Below are positions 55,101 to 63,946 of a DNA stretch of 64,000 bases, piece after piece. The number at the start of each line of letters is the position of its first letter. Position 1 is the first letter of the stretch. Both the position numbers and the translations under genes were made by a program. The notes below the pieces were generated by a model that saw only the letters and a program-made list of their open reading frames with translations, was not told the DNA's origin and ran no database searches. This DNA comes from Echinometra lucunter (Eukaryota > Echinodermata > Echinoidea > Camarodonta > Echinometridae): contig CM057154.1 in the NCBI GenBank assembly GCA_029962745.1, positions 32,860,424-32,924,423 of the forward strand. Direction: 5' to 3'.

Positions 55101-58100
55101 TAGAGGTCTGGTTTGGGGAGGTGTGAATGCACAAAAAATAATTATTGGGTATTTTGGGGCCTGAAAAGGTTCTTGTAATTTACTGGTATTTTCCTGATCT
55201 GGTAGGTGTGAAAGCACCCATACATACCTTGATATCAGACATCATTAACAGACTAGTGTTTGTCATTTCTGTTAAGGGGTGATGAACTCATCTAGACATC
55301 AACAAATAACCTTATCTCAAACATTGTCTAACCTTGTCAAATCACTTTCTGCTGATTGACAATACAGTGTGCTCAGCTGGTGTGTCATATGACTATTATC
55401 ATACTAACATGATTTTATTCACTGTCTCTGTTTCATTCTTTAGTTGAGTAGTACAGTGTCAATATAGTGAGAGTCATTCCATTCTAAAACTTCCTTGATA
55501 ATTATTGTTATGAAATCTCTGGTGTTGTTTTTTATGCTGGCCGTAAAGCTCATGTAAAATTTTGTAGCAAAAGGAAAATTGGCATGAAACGGACTAAATA
55601 TAGTCCCGGATTGTCTGCCTTGCATATATCATCCCTGTTTTCATGAAGTGACGTATACGAGGAAAATTGCAAATTTTTCAATTTTGAGTTTTGTGCATTT
55701 CTGGACATCTTTCACTAACATCTTGAACCTCACAGAGTTTCAGACTGTAATAATGTCTAATTACGTAACTATGGCAATGATGTCAACAAGAAAATACCCA
55801 GTAAAAGGATTTTCTGTTTTCATGAAGTGATGGCTTTCATCCATCCCATATGTTTTACGTGTGCGGCTGAGTTCCGTCACTTCGTGAAAAAAATAAAAGA
55901 GCGTGTCTTCGACTTGAATATGTGATCGCACACAATTAGGTCAAATGCATGCTCATCAAGTCCCATTTGTTTAACATGCGTGCGACTGAGATCCATCACT
56001 TCGTGAAAACAAAATCACAACTGGACCTTGAATTTTGTGTTCTCAAGAAATGACGGCAATGTTTGCACTTTGTTTTCTTCTAAAATATTAAAGGAATATG
56101 CAAAGGATTAATAATGAACATTGTCCAGAATATGCCCTATACGAGGATATAAAATTTATTCACCCTTCATACATTAAAGAGGTTAAGATTGAGGTTTGAA
56201 ACTTTAATGAAAGCGATTTACTAAAAACTAACTTTTTAAAAGTTACGCACTCATTCGTCACTTCGTGAAAATAGGGACGATATGTGTGTGAGACCATGTG
56301 ATATTCCATTCAAGATTTCCAGTGAATTTCAGTGTGAAAATCAAATTGCTGTACACATGAGTGACCAGAAAAATGCATGGAAAGGGTGGCTTTTGGTGGT
56401 TATGGTGCATGATGTGTTTAGGGTGTCAAATAGGCTGAAAAATCAGGAAAAAGGGTGTGTTTGTTGACTTTGTTTGAACACATTTAGAATATCCCTTTTC
56501 CATTCTAGTCTGGGACTTTACCCAACTTTGAATTGTACAAATCTTTTCTGAAAAGAAAAAGAAAAAGAAAGGAAACCTTGCTTAGAGTGAATATGTTGGC
56601 AGTGGTTAAATTCAACTCGCTCCTCTCTCTCTCTATTACCCCTCTCTCCAACTTTCCTTTCCTTTCTCTTCCATTCTTCATTCCTTCATGCTCTGCTTTC
56701 AATCTAGGTACTTCTTTTTGTGTATCTTTTACCTCTGCTCCCCTTTCACTCTCCCCATGTCCTGTATTTTCTTTCACCTCTCCTTTCAATTTGCCATCTT
56801 GCATTCCCAAGCAATACCATTGTATCAGTCTCGTATCATCGTTACACCTGCATTGGCTAATGACCTCGTCTACAGAACATGGAACAGGAAATCCACAATG
56901 CAGTCATGCTAGATTGCCGGTGTGATAACTGATGGGGTTTCATAGCAACGGCAGATCTATCTGATTTCAGACAGTAGATGGTTGTCTGTTTAGTATAGAT
57001 CTTATAAACTTTGCACGCTGTAAGGAACAATTTCCTTTGTCCTTGATATCCATTTATCAGGCATTCGTGGAATAATGACAATTTCATGTATGTACATAGT
57101 GAATGAAAATTAAATAAAGCAGCCTTGTGAGGGATAAATTCCATTGCTGAGAAATGTTTACTATACTGAGAGCAAATCTGTCTGAATGTTTTGAGCAGAG
57201 GTAAAATTTGGCGGTTGCCCTGCAGAAGGGAACGCGCGCCCTTGACTTCAAGAACATTCCAGAATAGATCTGGTATAAATTTCTTGAAGCAATTATTCAC
57301 AGATTTCTTAAATAAGCCAATATGTGACTGCATGTCTGTGTGTTCCCTTTTGCCGGTCAAGGGCACTCGTTCCTTTCTACCGGGCAACCGATGAATGGGT
57401 TGTTGGGTGCTTGGTGTAGAGTCACAGGTTTTATGAAGCATATTTATAGACATTGTTGAGAAAGAGAAAGAGGGAGTACAAGAAAGAAACAAGTTTTGAC
57501 TTAAGGTTAAAATTAAGGTTTATAACAAAGTAGAGAAGTCTAGAAGGTTCTTTTACATGTATGAAGTATGCATGTGAAATTCAGTATATGATGAATGTCT
57601 TTGGGGTGATGAAGAATTGCCGATGTGACTAAATTTTTTATCTTTTTAGGATGGGATATCAGAATCTACTCAATGCCCCTACCCCTGTCATTCTAGCCTA
57701 TTTGGCCTTTGGAGAGATGAAGACATCTTGTTTTGCTTGCATGATGTGACGGATAACCAATTTCAGGCTTGCGCTCAGCTAGAGGGTTTAGAGATTAAAG
57801 GAATCATGGGTAGGGTGATATTTGCTGTCAGAAATTCGTGGGTGTTAGCTTTCAGGCTAAATGTAAATAGTATTTACACTTAAGCTCTGTATCAGGTATG
57901 GAATGACAAGTTGAATAATGATACTTTTTTATCATGCACATATGTTTGCAGTTCCAAGCATGAACCAAGGAATTCTCTCCTTTTTTGGAGAAAGTTTTGG
58001 AATCCTAAATTGCATTATTCTATTCTCCCCCCCCCGAGAAAAATTACAGTCTAATAGTTGGTAGACCCCTATATCAACCAGCTTTGCTGTTAGGATGTCT

Positions 58101-59480
58101 CTCCCTGCCCCCCCCCCCCCCCATGAGTGGAAAAATAGACAAATAAATAAAGACAGTATAATTATGACGACAAATTTAAGGTATTGCTTAACATTTGCTC
58201 AAAAGACATTACAGTGGTGTGTTTAAAACAAGTTCAAAGCAATGTTAAAGATGTGAAAGCACAGAAAAGTCAAGTTTATCAATAATTTTATTTAACAACA
58301 CTCTAAATTGGTTAGAATTGAATCAGGCACAAATCCACAATTTGATTAAAAATCTTAATCTAATAGATGTAGAAATTTGGCTGTTGGGTTTAGATATGTT
58401 GCTCATACTGTGTAAGCCAATATTTCAGTGTATAGATATTTTGGTAATTGGCATATTATCAAGTTATTATCTGTTTATGTATTGAATGATGTTCCTGTAC
58501 TTAAATGGAGGATTTATCAAGTGGAAATTTTAGCAAAGACGTACTTTCAAAATTAGCAAAAAATCAAACTGTCTCAAAAATTTCATCTTATACTGTATTC
58601 CTTTTCTGTCTGAGTTAGATATGAACAGCTTGTAATGGATGAGAAGCATCTGCTTGGTAATAAATTATACAGCAGAATGTGTCATAAATATCTCATAGGT
58701 AATAACCAAGTACTGACCATATTGAATTGCAGACAGGCATCAGCATTAAGCTTGCCTCACTTATCTTGCTGACTTCACTACTGAATTAATGATAGTGTAG
58801 ATGATATATTACATTTTACATTTGATTTATGTAGGAAAATCTTCTCTCCTTCACATTCTCTCCCCCTGCAGCAGATGCTCTTCAATATTCAGTCTAGAGC
58901 TGTCTAAAGGAGATACAAAGTTACTGTTTTTTGTTTTCTTTGTGTCAACCTATATCTTGTCTCTTTGTAGCCAGAATGGGGTTAATTTATGTTTTAACAC
59001 AGAGGTAATGACCTTCCGGCTTCAAACAATCTCTTAACCATTCCCCTGTCTCTCCTTTAGATCATATCTGTGAGTCTTTCTAGGTTTCTTATATTGTGTT
59101 TGTCTATCTTTGCCTGTTTCTGTCTCACTAACTCTCAGTCTTTCATTCTGCTTCCATTTCCATAATTAAGTTTTCTATTTTTGTCTTTCCTTATCTCAAT
59201 ATCTTCCTCTTTTCCTCTTTTCCTCTCTCTCTCACTCTCTTTCTCAGTCACTTCTTATCCCCTACAAAGCTCCTTCCCTGAAGGAAAGTTCATTCTTTTT
59301 GAGATTTCAGATACATGTATGTACTGCAGCATTTGCAACCCAGAGAGCACTTTTTTTCTTATTTTGGCGCTTCCATGCTTTCTGTCTTTGCCACAGATCC
59401 TCCATCAGATCAACAAGGGAGCTTATGGCCAAGTCCTCAAGGTGCAGAGAAAAGAGGATGGAGAGACATATGCTATGAAG
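28036..59480 (+). CDS. RSKR: Ribosomal protein S6 kinase-related protein (RSKR/SgK494-like), 5' part
   Basis: Three coding exons, all separated by phase-0 introns: 28036-28098, 34330-34521 and 59397-59480. Together they encode 113 residues; the rest of the kinase lies beyond the window. The start MGGKHSRNQRRQSS has Gly2 and Ser6, fitting an N-myristoylation signal. Exon 2 is basic and Ser/Arg-rich, then has TTWPVPQSEAMFLPEYEVNP, matching the WPVPQ...FLPEF segment I recall ahead of the human RSKR kinase domain. Exon 3 opens the kinase domain: INKGAYGQVLKV is the Gly-loop (KGSFGTVLKV in human) and YAMK carries the ATP-binding lysine. The first loop glycine is replaced by Asn/Lys, as in the human protein. 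The family is a little-studied AGC/RSK-like group. RPS6KL1 is a less likely alternative. Confidence 0.85.
29895..30120 (+). mobile_element. tRNA-derived SINE remnant
   Basis: An A-box-like GTAGTGGTTCA near 29901 and a B-box-like AGGTTCAAATCC near 29942 have roughly tRNA spacing. They are followed by CATCCAGGTGCCAACTGGGT and GGATGTGAAGGTTA, a body seen in tRNA-SINEs of marine deuterostomes. The tRNA part is too degenerate to be a functional tRNA. Confidence 0.6.
30711..31838. mobile_element. 1.1-kb non-autonomous element with TGGCCATG ends
   Basis: TGGCCATGTGTTTTGAACTG at 30711 and its inverted counterpart ending at 31838 (CTGGCCCAGTTCAAAACGC, ATGGCCA) pair over about 26 bp with one mismatch. 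The AT-rich interior has no long frame. Left flank TA, right flank TTA; a TA target duplication is possible. Confidence 0.65.
31932..32493. mobile_element. Long palindromic (foldback) MITE
   Basis: Left arm 31932-32193 and right arm 32231-32493 are near-perfect inverted copies (about 262 bp each) around a 37-bp loop. Ends are AAGGGAAAGTCCACCCC and GGGGTGGACTTTCCCTT. Shared blocks include GAGCAGCTCTCCATTCAC and TTACACATTTTCTC. Transcribed in the kinase intron it would form a long hairpin RNA. The similar peptides on opposite strands come from this symmetry, not from genes. Confidence 0.9.
34330..34521 (+). CDS. RSKR: Kinase gene coding exon 2 (WPVPQ/FLPE linker)
   Basis: Sixty-four codons between a TCATTTCAG acceptor and a GTAGGA donor. 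The first half (SRTSRRRRS) is arginine/serine-rich. The second half carries the tryptophan-proline motif and FLPEYEV that precede the catalytic domain in this family. Confidence 0.85.
34640..34925. repeat. Tandem repeat of about 120 bp, 2.3 copies
   Basis: ATGACTTACTGATGACATTG at 34660 recurs at 34780 and, more diverged, at about 34897. Each copy carries ATTATTTGGGAGCAGGGCTG and TGTAAATGTATGGT. It follows exon 2 of the kinase gene. Confidence 0.8.
34968..35011. repeat. Hairpin built from GGTGCA motifs
   Basis: GCACCTTTTT, then GGGTGCA-atct-TGCACCC, then AAAAAGGTGC: an inner and outer stem nested around a 4-nt loop. More GCACCTTT and AAAGGTGCA motifs follow to 35106. Confidence 0.75.
35279..35309 (+). 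repeat. Poly(G) run
   Basis: An unbroken run of about 31 guanines, then AGG. Long enough to form G-quadruplexes, and also a place where sequencing length is unreliable. Confidence 0.95.
37273..37320 (+). repeat. C-run joined to A-run
   Basis: About 20 cytosines followed directly by about 27 adenines. No retroposon body was recognised upstream. Confidence 0.9.
44647..44969. repeat. Tandem duplication, 163-bp unit
   Basis: ACAAATCTGAAGCATCTTG begins both copies (44647 and 44810). Shared downstream blocks include TTCTTGTATATCAT-like sequence, ATTTCACATGC and GTTAGATTTAT. Roughly 85-90% alike by eye with small indels. Confidence 0.85.
45880..46090 (+). repeat. GA-rich tract with 77-bp duplication
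   Basis: Purine-only sequence in which GAGGGGAGATGAGAGAGAAA starts at 45918 and again at 45995. Long minus-strand frames here are serine/proline/leucine low complexity. Confidence 0.85.
48290..48625. repeat. 113-bp tandem repeat, three copies
   Basis: TTCTGTAGATGTGAACACAG occurs at 48361 and 48474, and TTCTGTAGGTGTGAACACTG at 48587: exact 113-bp spacing. The first two copies also share CAATGCAGATTTAATTGTAT. Confidence 0.85.
48767..50361. mobile_element. hAT non-autonomous element, perfect 8-bp target duplication
   Basis: CAGGGTTGGCGGATTTAAAT at 48767 is inverted as ATCGCCAACCCTG ending at 50361, and both ends carry clusters of GATTTAAATC. The direct repeat GAATAAAA abuts both ends exactly (48759-48766 and 50362-50369). 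The terminal CAGGG/CCCTG and 8-bp duplication are diagnostic of hAT. The 1595-bp AT-rich interior contains no transposase. Confidence 0.92.
50568..50870. mobile_element. MITE with GGGTGTTTCAT ends
   Basis: AGGGTGTTTCATGTTCGTAA near 50569 and the inverted TTTATGAAACACCCCCT ending 50870; subterminal GTTCGTAAAGTTA is also mirrored (ACTTTACGAAC at 50840-50850). No gene inside. Confidence 0.65.
51285..51500 (+). mobile_element. tRNA-derived SINE remnant
   Basis: A-box-like TGGTATAGTGA (51292-51302) and B-box-like GGTTCGATCC (51336-51345) followed by GACCCGGGTGTATTAGATGA, GTACC: the same general tRNA-SINE body as at 29895. The tRNA-like head cannot be folded into a convincing functional tRNA by eye. 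Confidence 0.65.
52147..52180 (+). repeat. (GAT)n microsatellite
   Basis: About eleven GAT units after AATTCACATTTATAAAT. Confidence 0.9.
52629..53124. mobile_element. TTAA-flanked MITE, complete copy
   Basis: A complete 496-bp copy bounded by TTAA on both sides. Left end TTAAAGACATTGGTTAAC, right end GTTAGCCAATGCCTTTAA. It includes a CpG-rich middle (CGCATGCGCG near 52840) and a mirrored relation to 1-444. Absence of any transposase and TTAA flanks suggest mobilisation by a piggyBac-type enzyme. Confidence 0.8.
53323..53501. mobile_element. MITE with CACTCTAAATTTCT ends
   Basis: CACTCTAAATTTCT at 53323 and AGAAATTTAGAGTG ending 53501 are perfect 14-bp inverted repeats. Internal repeats of AATCTTAATC and AGTTG occur on both strands. 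A second, truncated relative starts at 58299. Confidence 0.8.
53610..53720. repeat. Possible retroposon fragment
   Basis: TTATATAGCACCTATGACAA and CAAAGTGCTTTACA resemble the ATAGCGCC...GCGCTTTACA fragment common near retroposon ends in marine invertebrates. Only a weak, eye-level resemblance. Confidence 0.3.
54856..55218. mobile_element. MITE with GGTGCTTTCACACCTACC ends
   Basis: GGTGCTTTCACACCTACC at 54856 is exactly inverted at the right end (GGTAGGTGTGAAAGCACC, 55201-55218). Adjacent subterminal ATCAGGAAAAATACC pairs with GGTATTTTCCTGAT. No target duplication is clear; the 363-bp body is non-coding. Confidence 0.85.
55565..55628. repeat. Interspersed repeat fragment shared with 19124-19190
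   Basis: Same orientation and order of motifs as the TMX2 intron fragment; it directly adjoins the element starting at 55627. Confidence 0.6.
55627..56282. mobile_element. Element with repeated TTTTCA(T/C)GAAGTGA motif
   Basis: Left end ATCATCCCTGTTTTCATGAA, GTGACG; right end CGTCACTTCGTGAAAATAGGG, then ACGAT. The same TTTTCAYGAAGTGA box recurs inside at about 55818, 55878 and 55996, in both orientations. 656 bp, no gene. Confidence 0.7.
57212..57390. mobile_element. Short MITE with CGGTTGCCC ends
   Basis: CGGTTGCCCTGCAGAAGGGA then ACGCGCGCCCTTGAC at 57212, mirrored by GTCAAGGGCACTCGTTCC and TTTCTACCGGGCAACCG ending 57390. Arms of about 36 bp with several mismatches; 179 bp total. Confidence 0.65.
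58299..58384. mobile_element. Truncated relative of the 53323 MITE
   Basis: CACTCTAAAT, then AATCAGGCACAAATCCACAA, then GATTAAAAATCTTAATCTAA, following the order of 53323-53420. The right end is missing. Confidence 0.7.
59397..59480 (+). CDS. RSKR: Kinase gene coding exon 3 (glycine loop and catalytic lysine)
   Basis: Twenty-eight codons between a GCCACAG acceptor and a GTAAGA donor. They encode beta strands 1-3 of a protein kinase: GAYGQV loop and Y-A-M-K. The next expected exon (helix C and HRD region) is not found up to 64000. Confidence 0.9.
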
Positions 59481-59978
59481 GTAAGATACAACGCCTCAAT
59501 CTTTAAGTTAGTATTAATCAAATCAAAGGCCTCCACCAAAAGGAGGCTGGGGAATACATTGCTGAGAATTTACAAAACAAGGTAGTATTGTAGAAATACT
59601 GCAGTCGTTTAAGCAAAGTTCCACTGCATGAGGCTGTCCTATAGCAGTGCATGAGAGAACTTGGTAATTAGTCACAACAACAGCACCAACAGCAGCAGCA
59701 CTCTCAAAATCTGCAACAACGAAAACAAATCAATTTGTTGGAAGGAAGGGAGGGGAGGGATAGTCTGCAAGCACTATCCCATCTGTACCCTAATGTATTA
59801 GAATGCATTTCATCTTGAGAGAAACCTAGCCTATGTGCTTACTGGCTCTGGTCAAGAACTGCTGTAGTACACAATCCCAATTGAGCTCTTTTAGTCTCCT
59901 GTTGATGTATTCAGACCTGTATAACATGTTTTGACTGACCAGGGTTTGTGCAGGCCTGTAAACTAGGAATGAAAGGTA

Positions 59979-60253
59979 TGGTGGCCCTGAAGTACGCTTG
60001 ACAACAGGTCATGTGCACCTTGAATTTCGCGGCCAAGTCGTGAAATTTGTGATTTTGGTCACGAAATTCGCAACCGCTGGATGCGAACTTTGCGACATGG
60101 CCGCCAAGTTGACGACCTGGGATACGAACTTTGCGACTGGGCCGCAGAGTTCGCGTCCAGTGGTCCCGAATTTTGCCACTTGCCCGCAAAGTTCGCATCC
60201 ATTGGCCGGGAAATGGCACATGACCTGTCATTGAGTGTACTTCAGAGCCACCA
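59979..60253. mobile_element. MITE with internal minisatellite, TA flanks
   Basis: TGGTGGCCCTGAAGTACGCT at 59979 is inverted as TGTACTTCAGAGCCACCA ending 60253, with further pairing through ACAGGTCATGTGC. TA lies on both sides (59977-59978, 60254-60255). The interior is a degenerate array of about 30 bp (GCGAACTTTGCGAC / TTCGCA units), GC-rich compared with its surroundings. Confidence 0.85.
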
Positions 60254-60590
60254 TAGAGAGAGAGATAATCATGGAGGGGGGGGGGGGGTAGTAATAAGCT
60301 TTGAGCAATAAGTACTTCTCTCCTGTTTACACCATTATACACAACAGCAGCAGGCAGAAATGTTTTCTGCATGAAATTAAGCCGAGAGGATAAGAGATGA
60401 GGGAAGGAGGGGACCTGTGACTCTACAGGAATGCATCTTGTAATCAGGGGTCAATCCAGGACAATCTTGATTGGATGGGAGGGAGAGAGATGGGAGGAGT
60501 AAGAGAGAGGAAGAGAAAGGGTTGGGTAGAGGGGAGAGAAACAGAGAGACAAAGTAAGTGAAAAAAAGGGAAAGATGTAGAGAGGGTAAC

Positions 60591-60634
<44 letters not shown>

Positions 60635-61395
60635 ATTTTGTATCCTTCCAATATAATGTTTATAATGTATATTATATACATAAAGTAATAAATGTAATTT
60701 CACCTCCATTATTTCTGATGATAATGATCCTAAAGTACATTTACATGATTTTTATTTTTTTGTATAGTGTCAGAACTTATCACAATGTAAGTGGAAGACA
60801 AAAATACCAAATTTGTTTTATTTGATTTTATTCTTTTTCAAAACATTTTCAAGGTTGGGGTAGTGTTTTATGAACACTACAGTAGGCAGCGCTAGGCTTA
60901 CACAGGCCTACCTATTTAACTTATCATTGCCAAGGCTGTATCTTGCTAGCCATATCATGTTCCGCTGGCTTTCAGCCGTAATCGCCTTCCCTGTACCTGG
61001 GCCCTGTATATGTCATGTATCATTAGTCAAAAGCTATTCTCAAATCATTATCTAATTTCAGCACAGGAAGCAATAAGAAGATCAGTGACCCATCGTAAAA
61101 ATTTTGGATACAAACAAGTTATGCCAGGTCTCTCCCCGATCATATTTGTTAACTCTTCCTCTTCCTGTCATATTAGTTGTTTACTGTTTCAAGTATGAAA
61201 GAGAATACTTTATTTGTTCATATATAAGAGGATACTTTGCCAGGAGATAGGAAAGAAAACATTTCCCTTAGTAGAATTTCTGCCTGTACAAGTATCATTC
61301 ATCTTTGAACTTTCAGAGGAGTTATGTGAAGTTGTTTGAAATTAAAAAAAAAAAACAACAGCACCAGGGAGGATCCAGTAGTTTAAAGACACTCA

Positions 61396-61557
61396 TTTCA
61401 GTTACCTTAATGGTCATTTAAATTTGAAGGGACAAAGTAGCATTGGACATTAAGCTGAACTACATGTGTAAGCTAATTTCAGTTACCTTAATGGTCATTT
61501 AAATTTGAAGGGACAAAGTAGCATTGGACATTAAGCTGAACTACATGTGTAAGCTAA
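61396..61557 (+). repeat. Exact 81-bp tandem duplication
   Basis: TTTCAGTTACCTTAATGGTC begins at 61396 and again at 61477, and the two 81-bp copies appear identical throughout. Confidence 0.95.
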
Positions 61558-61620
61558 TTCAATGTAAGCCACTTCCTCAACAGTAAACAGCAAGAATGGA
61601 AATACGTCTCTCTGTGTCTC

Positions 61621-63946
61621 CATCTTTCTCTCTCTCTCTATCTCTCTCTCTCTCTCTCTGCAGTATATCTGTGTTTCCCAAACTTGTCTTTGTCTGTCCC
61701 AATTTAGTCTCTGTTTCTGCAAGCTGCAAAATTTGCGATCTTCATTCATGAGGAGGACGATTTTTTTTTCATTGATGTACTTACTTCTGCGCTCAGTCAG
61801 TGCATGTCTGAAATCCAAACCAAATCCAAACTGAGATTTCAATTTGTAAACAAATGCACCTCTTGACAGCAGATGATAAGCCAGGCAAGTAAGGTCTAAG
61901 GCAGACAGCAGGAGTAGAAATCACACTCCTCCAGCCCTGAGTAATCAAATGCATCTAGAACGACGGCCGGCCGTATGTGTCTTGATTTCCCCATTCTATG
62001 ATTTCACATAAGAGTGCATGACACAGACAGCTTGAGTTATGACAGAACCCAGAATTAAGCTCGGGTATCTGGGCCATGTGCCAGCACGAGCTGTCGGCTG
62101 GTGTAAGCTTCAAAGGGTTTGTTTCTATGATGGATTAGACAAAAAATAGATTGCTGTTTTCATGTGTAGCTTTCTTTTAATTCTAGATATATCAACCTAC
62201 CTATATATTTATCTGTAATGCCATATTTTTCTATTTTATTTATTCATCTGTCCCCATTTCAATTTTTTTTTTTTTGCTTCTGTGGCATTTACAATCTATT
62301 TCCCCTAATCTATCCTCTCTCTTTCTCTTCGTCAGATATGACCATGTATTTAGGCATATGTTGGCTCCTGACAATTATCTCCCTATAATCCTCTTCCTAC
62401 AGCACAAGGAAGAGAAGAATATGGAGAGTCTTTAATGAAGATTGTGTGATTGTAGAAGGAAAGAGAAAACCTCATTAAAGTATATCTGTATTCAAAACAT
62501 TGAAAATAAAGCACATCTATTTGTAAACCCCATCCTCCATTAAGGTGATACATTAGCGTTTATGTAAGTTGAAATGTTCCCGTTCTTCCCCTTGCTATTC
62601 CTTAGTAGTAGGTGTACTCACAGAAGAATATGATACCATGCTGTCCTTTTTAGGAGGTGAACTTCTAGGAAAAAGCCATTTGTGAGTGCAGTTGGGTCTG
62701 TCACCTTGATTTACATGTAAACCATCTCATGTTTCCCTTACCAAGTTTCTAGGTTTCTTGGTAAAGGAAACTTGACCAAGACATCCATCTTTCTCTCTCT
62801 CTCTATCTCTCTCTCTCTCTCTCTGCAGTATATCTGTGTTTCCCAAACTTGTCTTTGTCTGTCCCAATTTAGTCTCTGTTTCTGCAAGCTGCAAAATTTG
62901 CGATCTTCATTCATGAGGAGGACGATTTTTTTTTCATTGATGTACTTACTTCTGCGCTCAGTCAGTGCATGTCTGAAATCCAAACCAAATCCAAACTGAG
63001 ATTTCAATTTGTAAACAAATGCACCTCTTGACAGCAGATGATAAGCCAGGCAAGTAAGGTCTAAGGCAGACAGCAGGAGTAGAAATCACACTCCTCCAGC
63101 CCTGAGTAATCAAATGCATCTAGAACGACGGCCGGCCGTATGTGTCTTGATTTCCCCATTCTATGATTTCACATAAGAGTGCATGACACAGACAGCTTGA
63201 GTTATGACAGAACCCAGAATTAAGCTCGGGTATCTGGGCCATGTGCCAGCACGAGCTGTCGGCTGGTGTAAGCTTCAAAGGGTTTGTTTCTATGATGGAT
63301 TAGACAAAAAATAGATTGCTGTTTTCATGTGTAGCTTTCTTTTAATTCTAGATATATCAACCTACCTATATATTTATCTGTAATGCCATATTTTTCTATT
63401 TTATTTATTCATCTGTCCCCATTTCAATTTTTTTTTTTTTGCTTCTGTGGCATTTACAATCTATTTCCCCTAATCTATCCTCTCTCTTTCTCTTCGTCAG
63501 ATATGACCATGCATTTAGGCATATGTTGGCTCCTGACAATAATTATCTCCCTATAATCCTCTTCCTACAGCACAAGGAAGAGAAGAATATGTAGAGTCTT
63601 AATGAAGAGTGTGTGATTGTAGAAGGAAAGAGAAAACCTCATTAAAGTATATCTGTATTCAAAACATTGAAAATAAAGCACATCTTTTTGTAAACCCCAT
63701 CCTCAAAGGTGATACATTAGCGTTTATGTAAGTTGAAATGTTCCGGTTCTTCACTTTGCTATTCCTTTGTACCAGGTGTACTCACAGAAGAATATGATAC
63801 CATGCTGTCCTTTTTAGGAGGTGAACTTCTAGGAAAAAGCCATTTGTGAGTGCAATTGAGTCCGTCACCTTGATTTACATGTAAACCATCTTGTGTTTCC
63901 CTTACCAAGTTTCTAGGTTTCTTGGTAAAGGAAACTTGACCAAGAC
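61621..63946 (+). repeat. Tandem duplication of a 1165-bp segment
   Basis: Copy A 61621-62785, copy B 62786-about 63946. Both begin CATCTTTCTCTCTCTCTCTA and end CTTGACCAAGACAT. Only a few substitutions and small indels separate them (for example ATGTATTTAGG against ATGCATTTAGG; an added AAT near 63540). The reading frames at 61531 and 62738 on the minus strand are the same sequence in each copy and have no recognised family. Confidence 0.95.

Larger units (their letters stand above)
34522..59396 (+). other. Kinase gene intron 2, about 24.9 kb
   Basis: No exon of the kinase or of a nested gene is supported. Several open frames of 130-190 codons (36664, 44236, the minus strand at 45593-46180, 56857-57492) are low-complexity, repeat-derived or without a recognisable family. 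Stretches 35.3-44.6 kb and 46.1-48.2 kb are AT-rich single-copy-looking sequence in which I see nothing beyond short microsatellites. Confidence 0.6.

Noticed and set aside
56857..57492. 211-codon minus-strand frame
   Set aside because: It crosses the 57212-57390 inverted-repeat element and shows no domain; not supportable as a gene.
62335..62435. Possible next kinase exon after CAG at 62400 (HKEEKN...)
   Set aside because: It stops after about ten codons, does not resemble helix C of kinases, and is repeated in the tandem copy.
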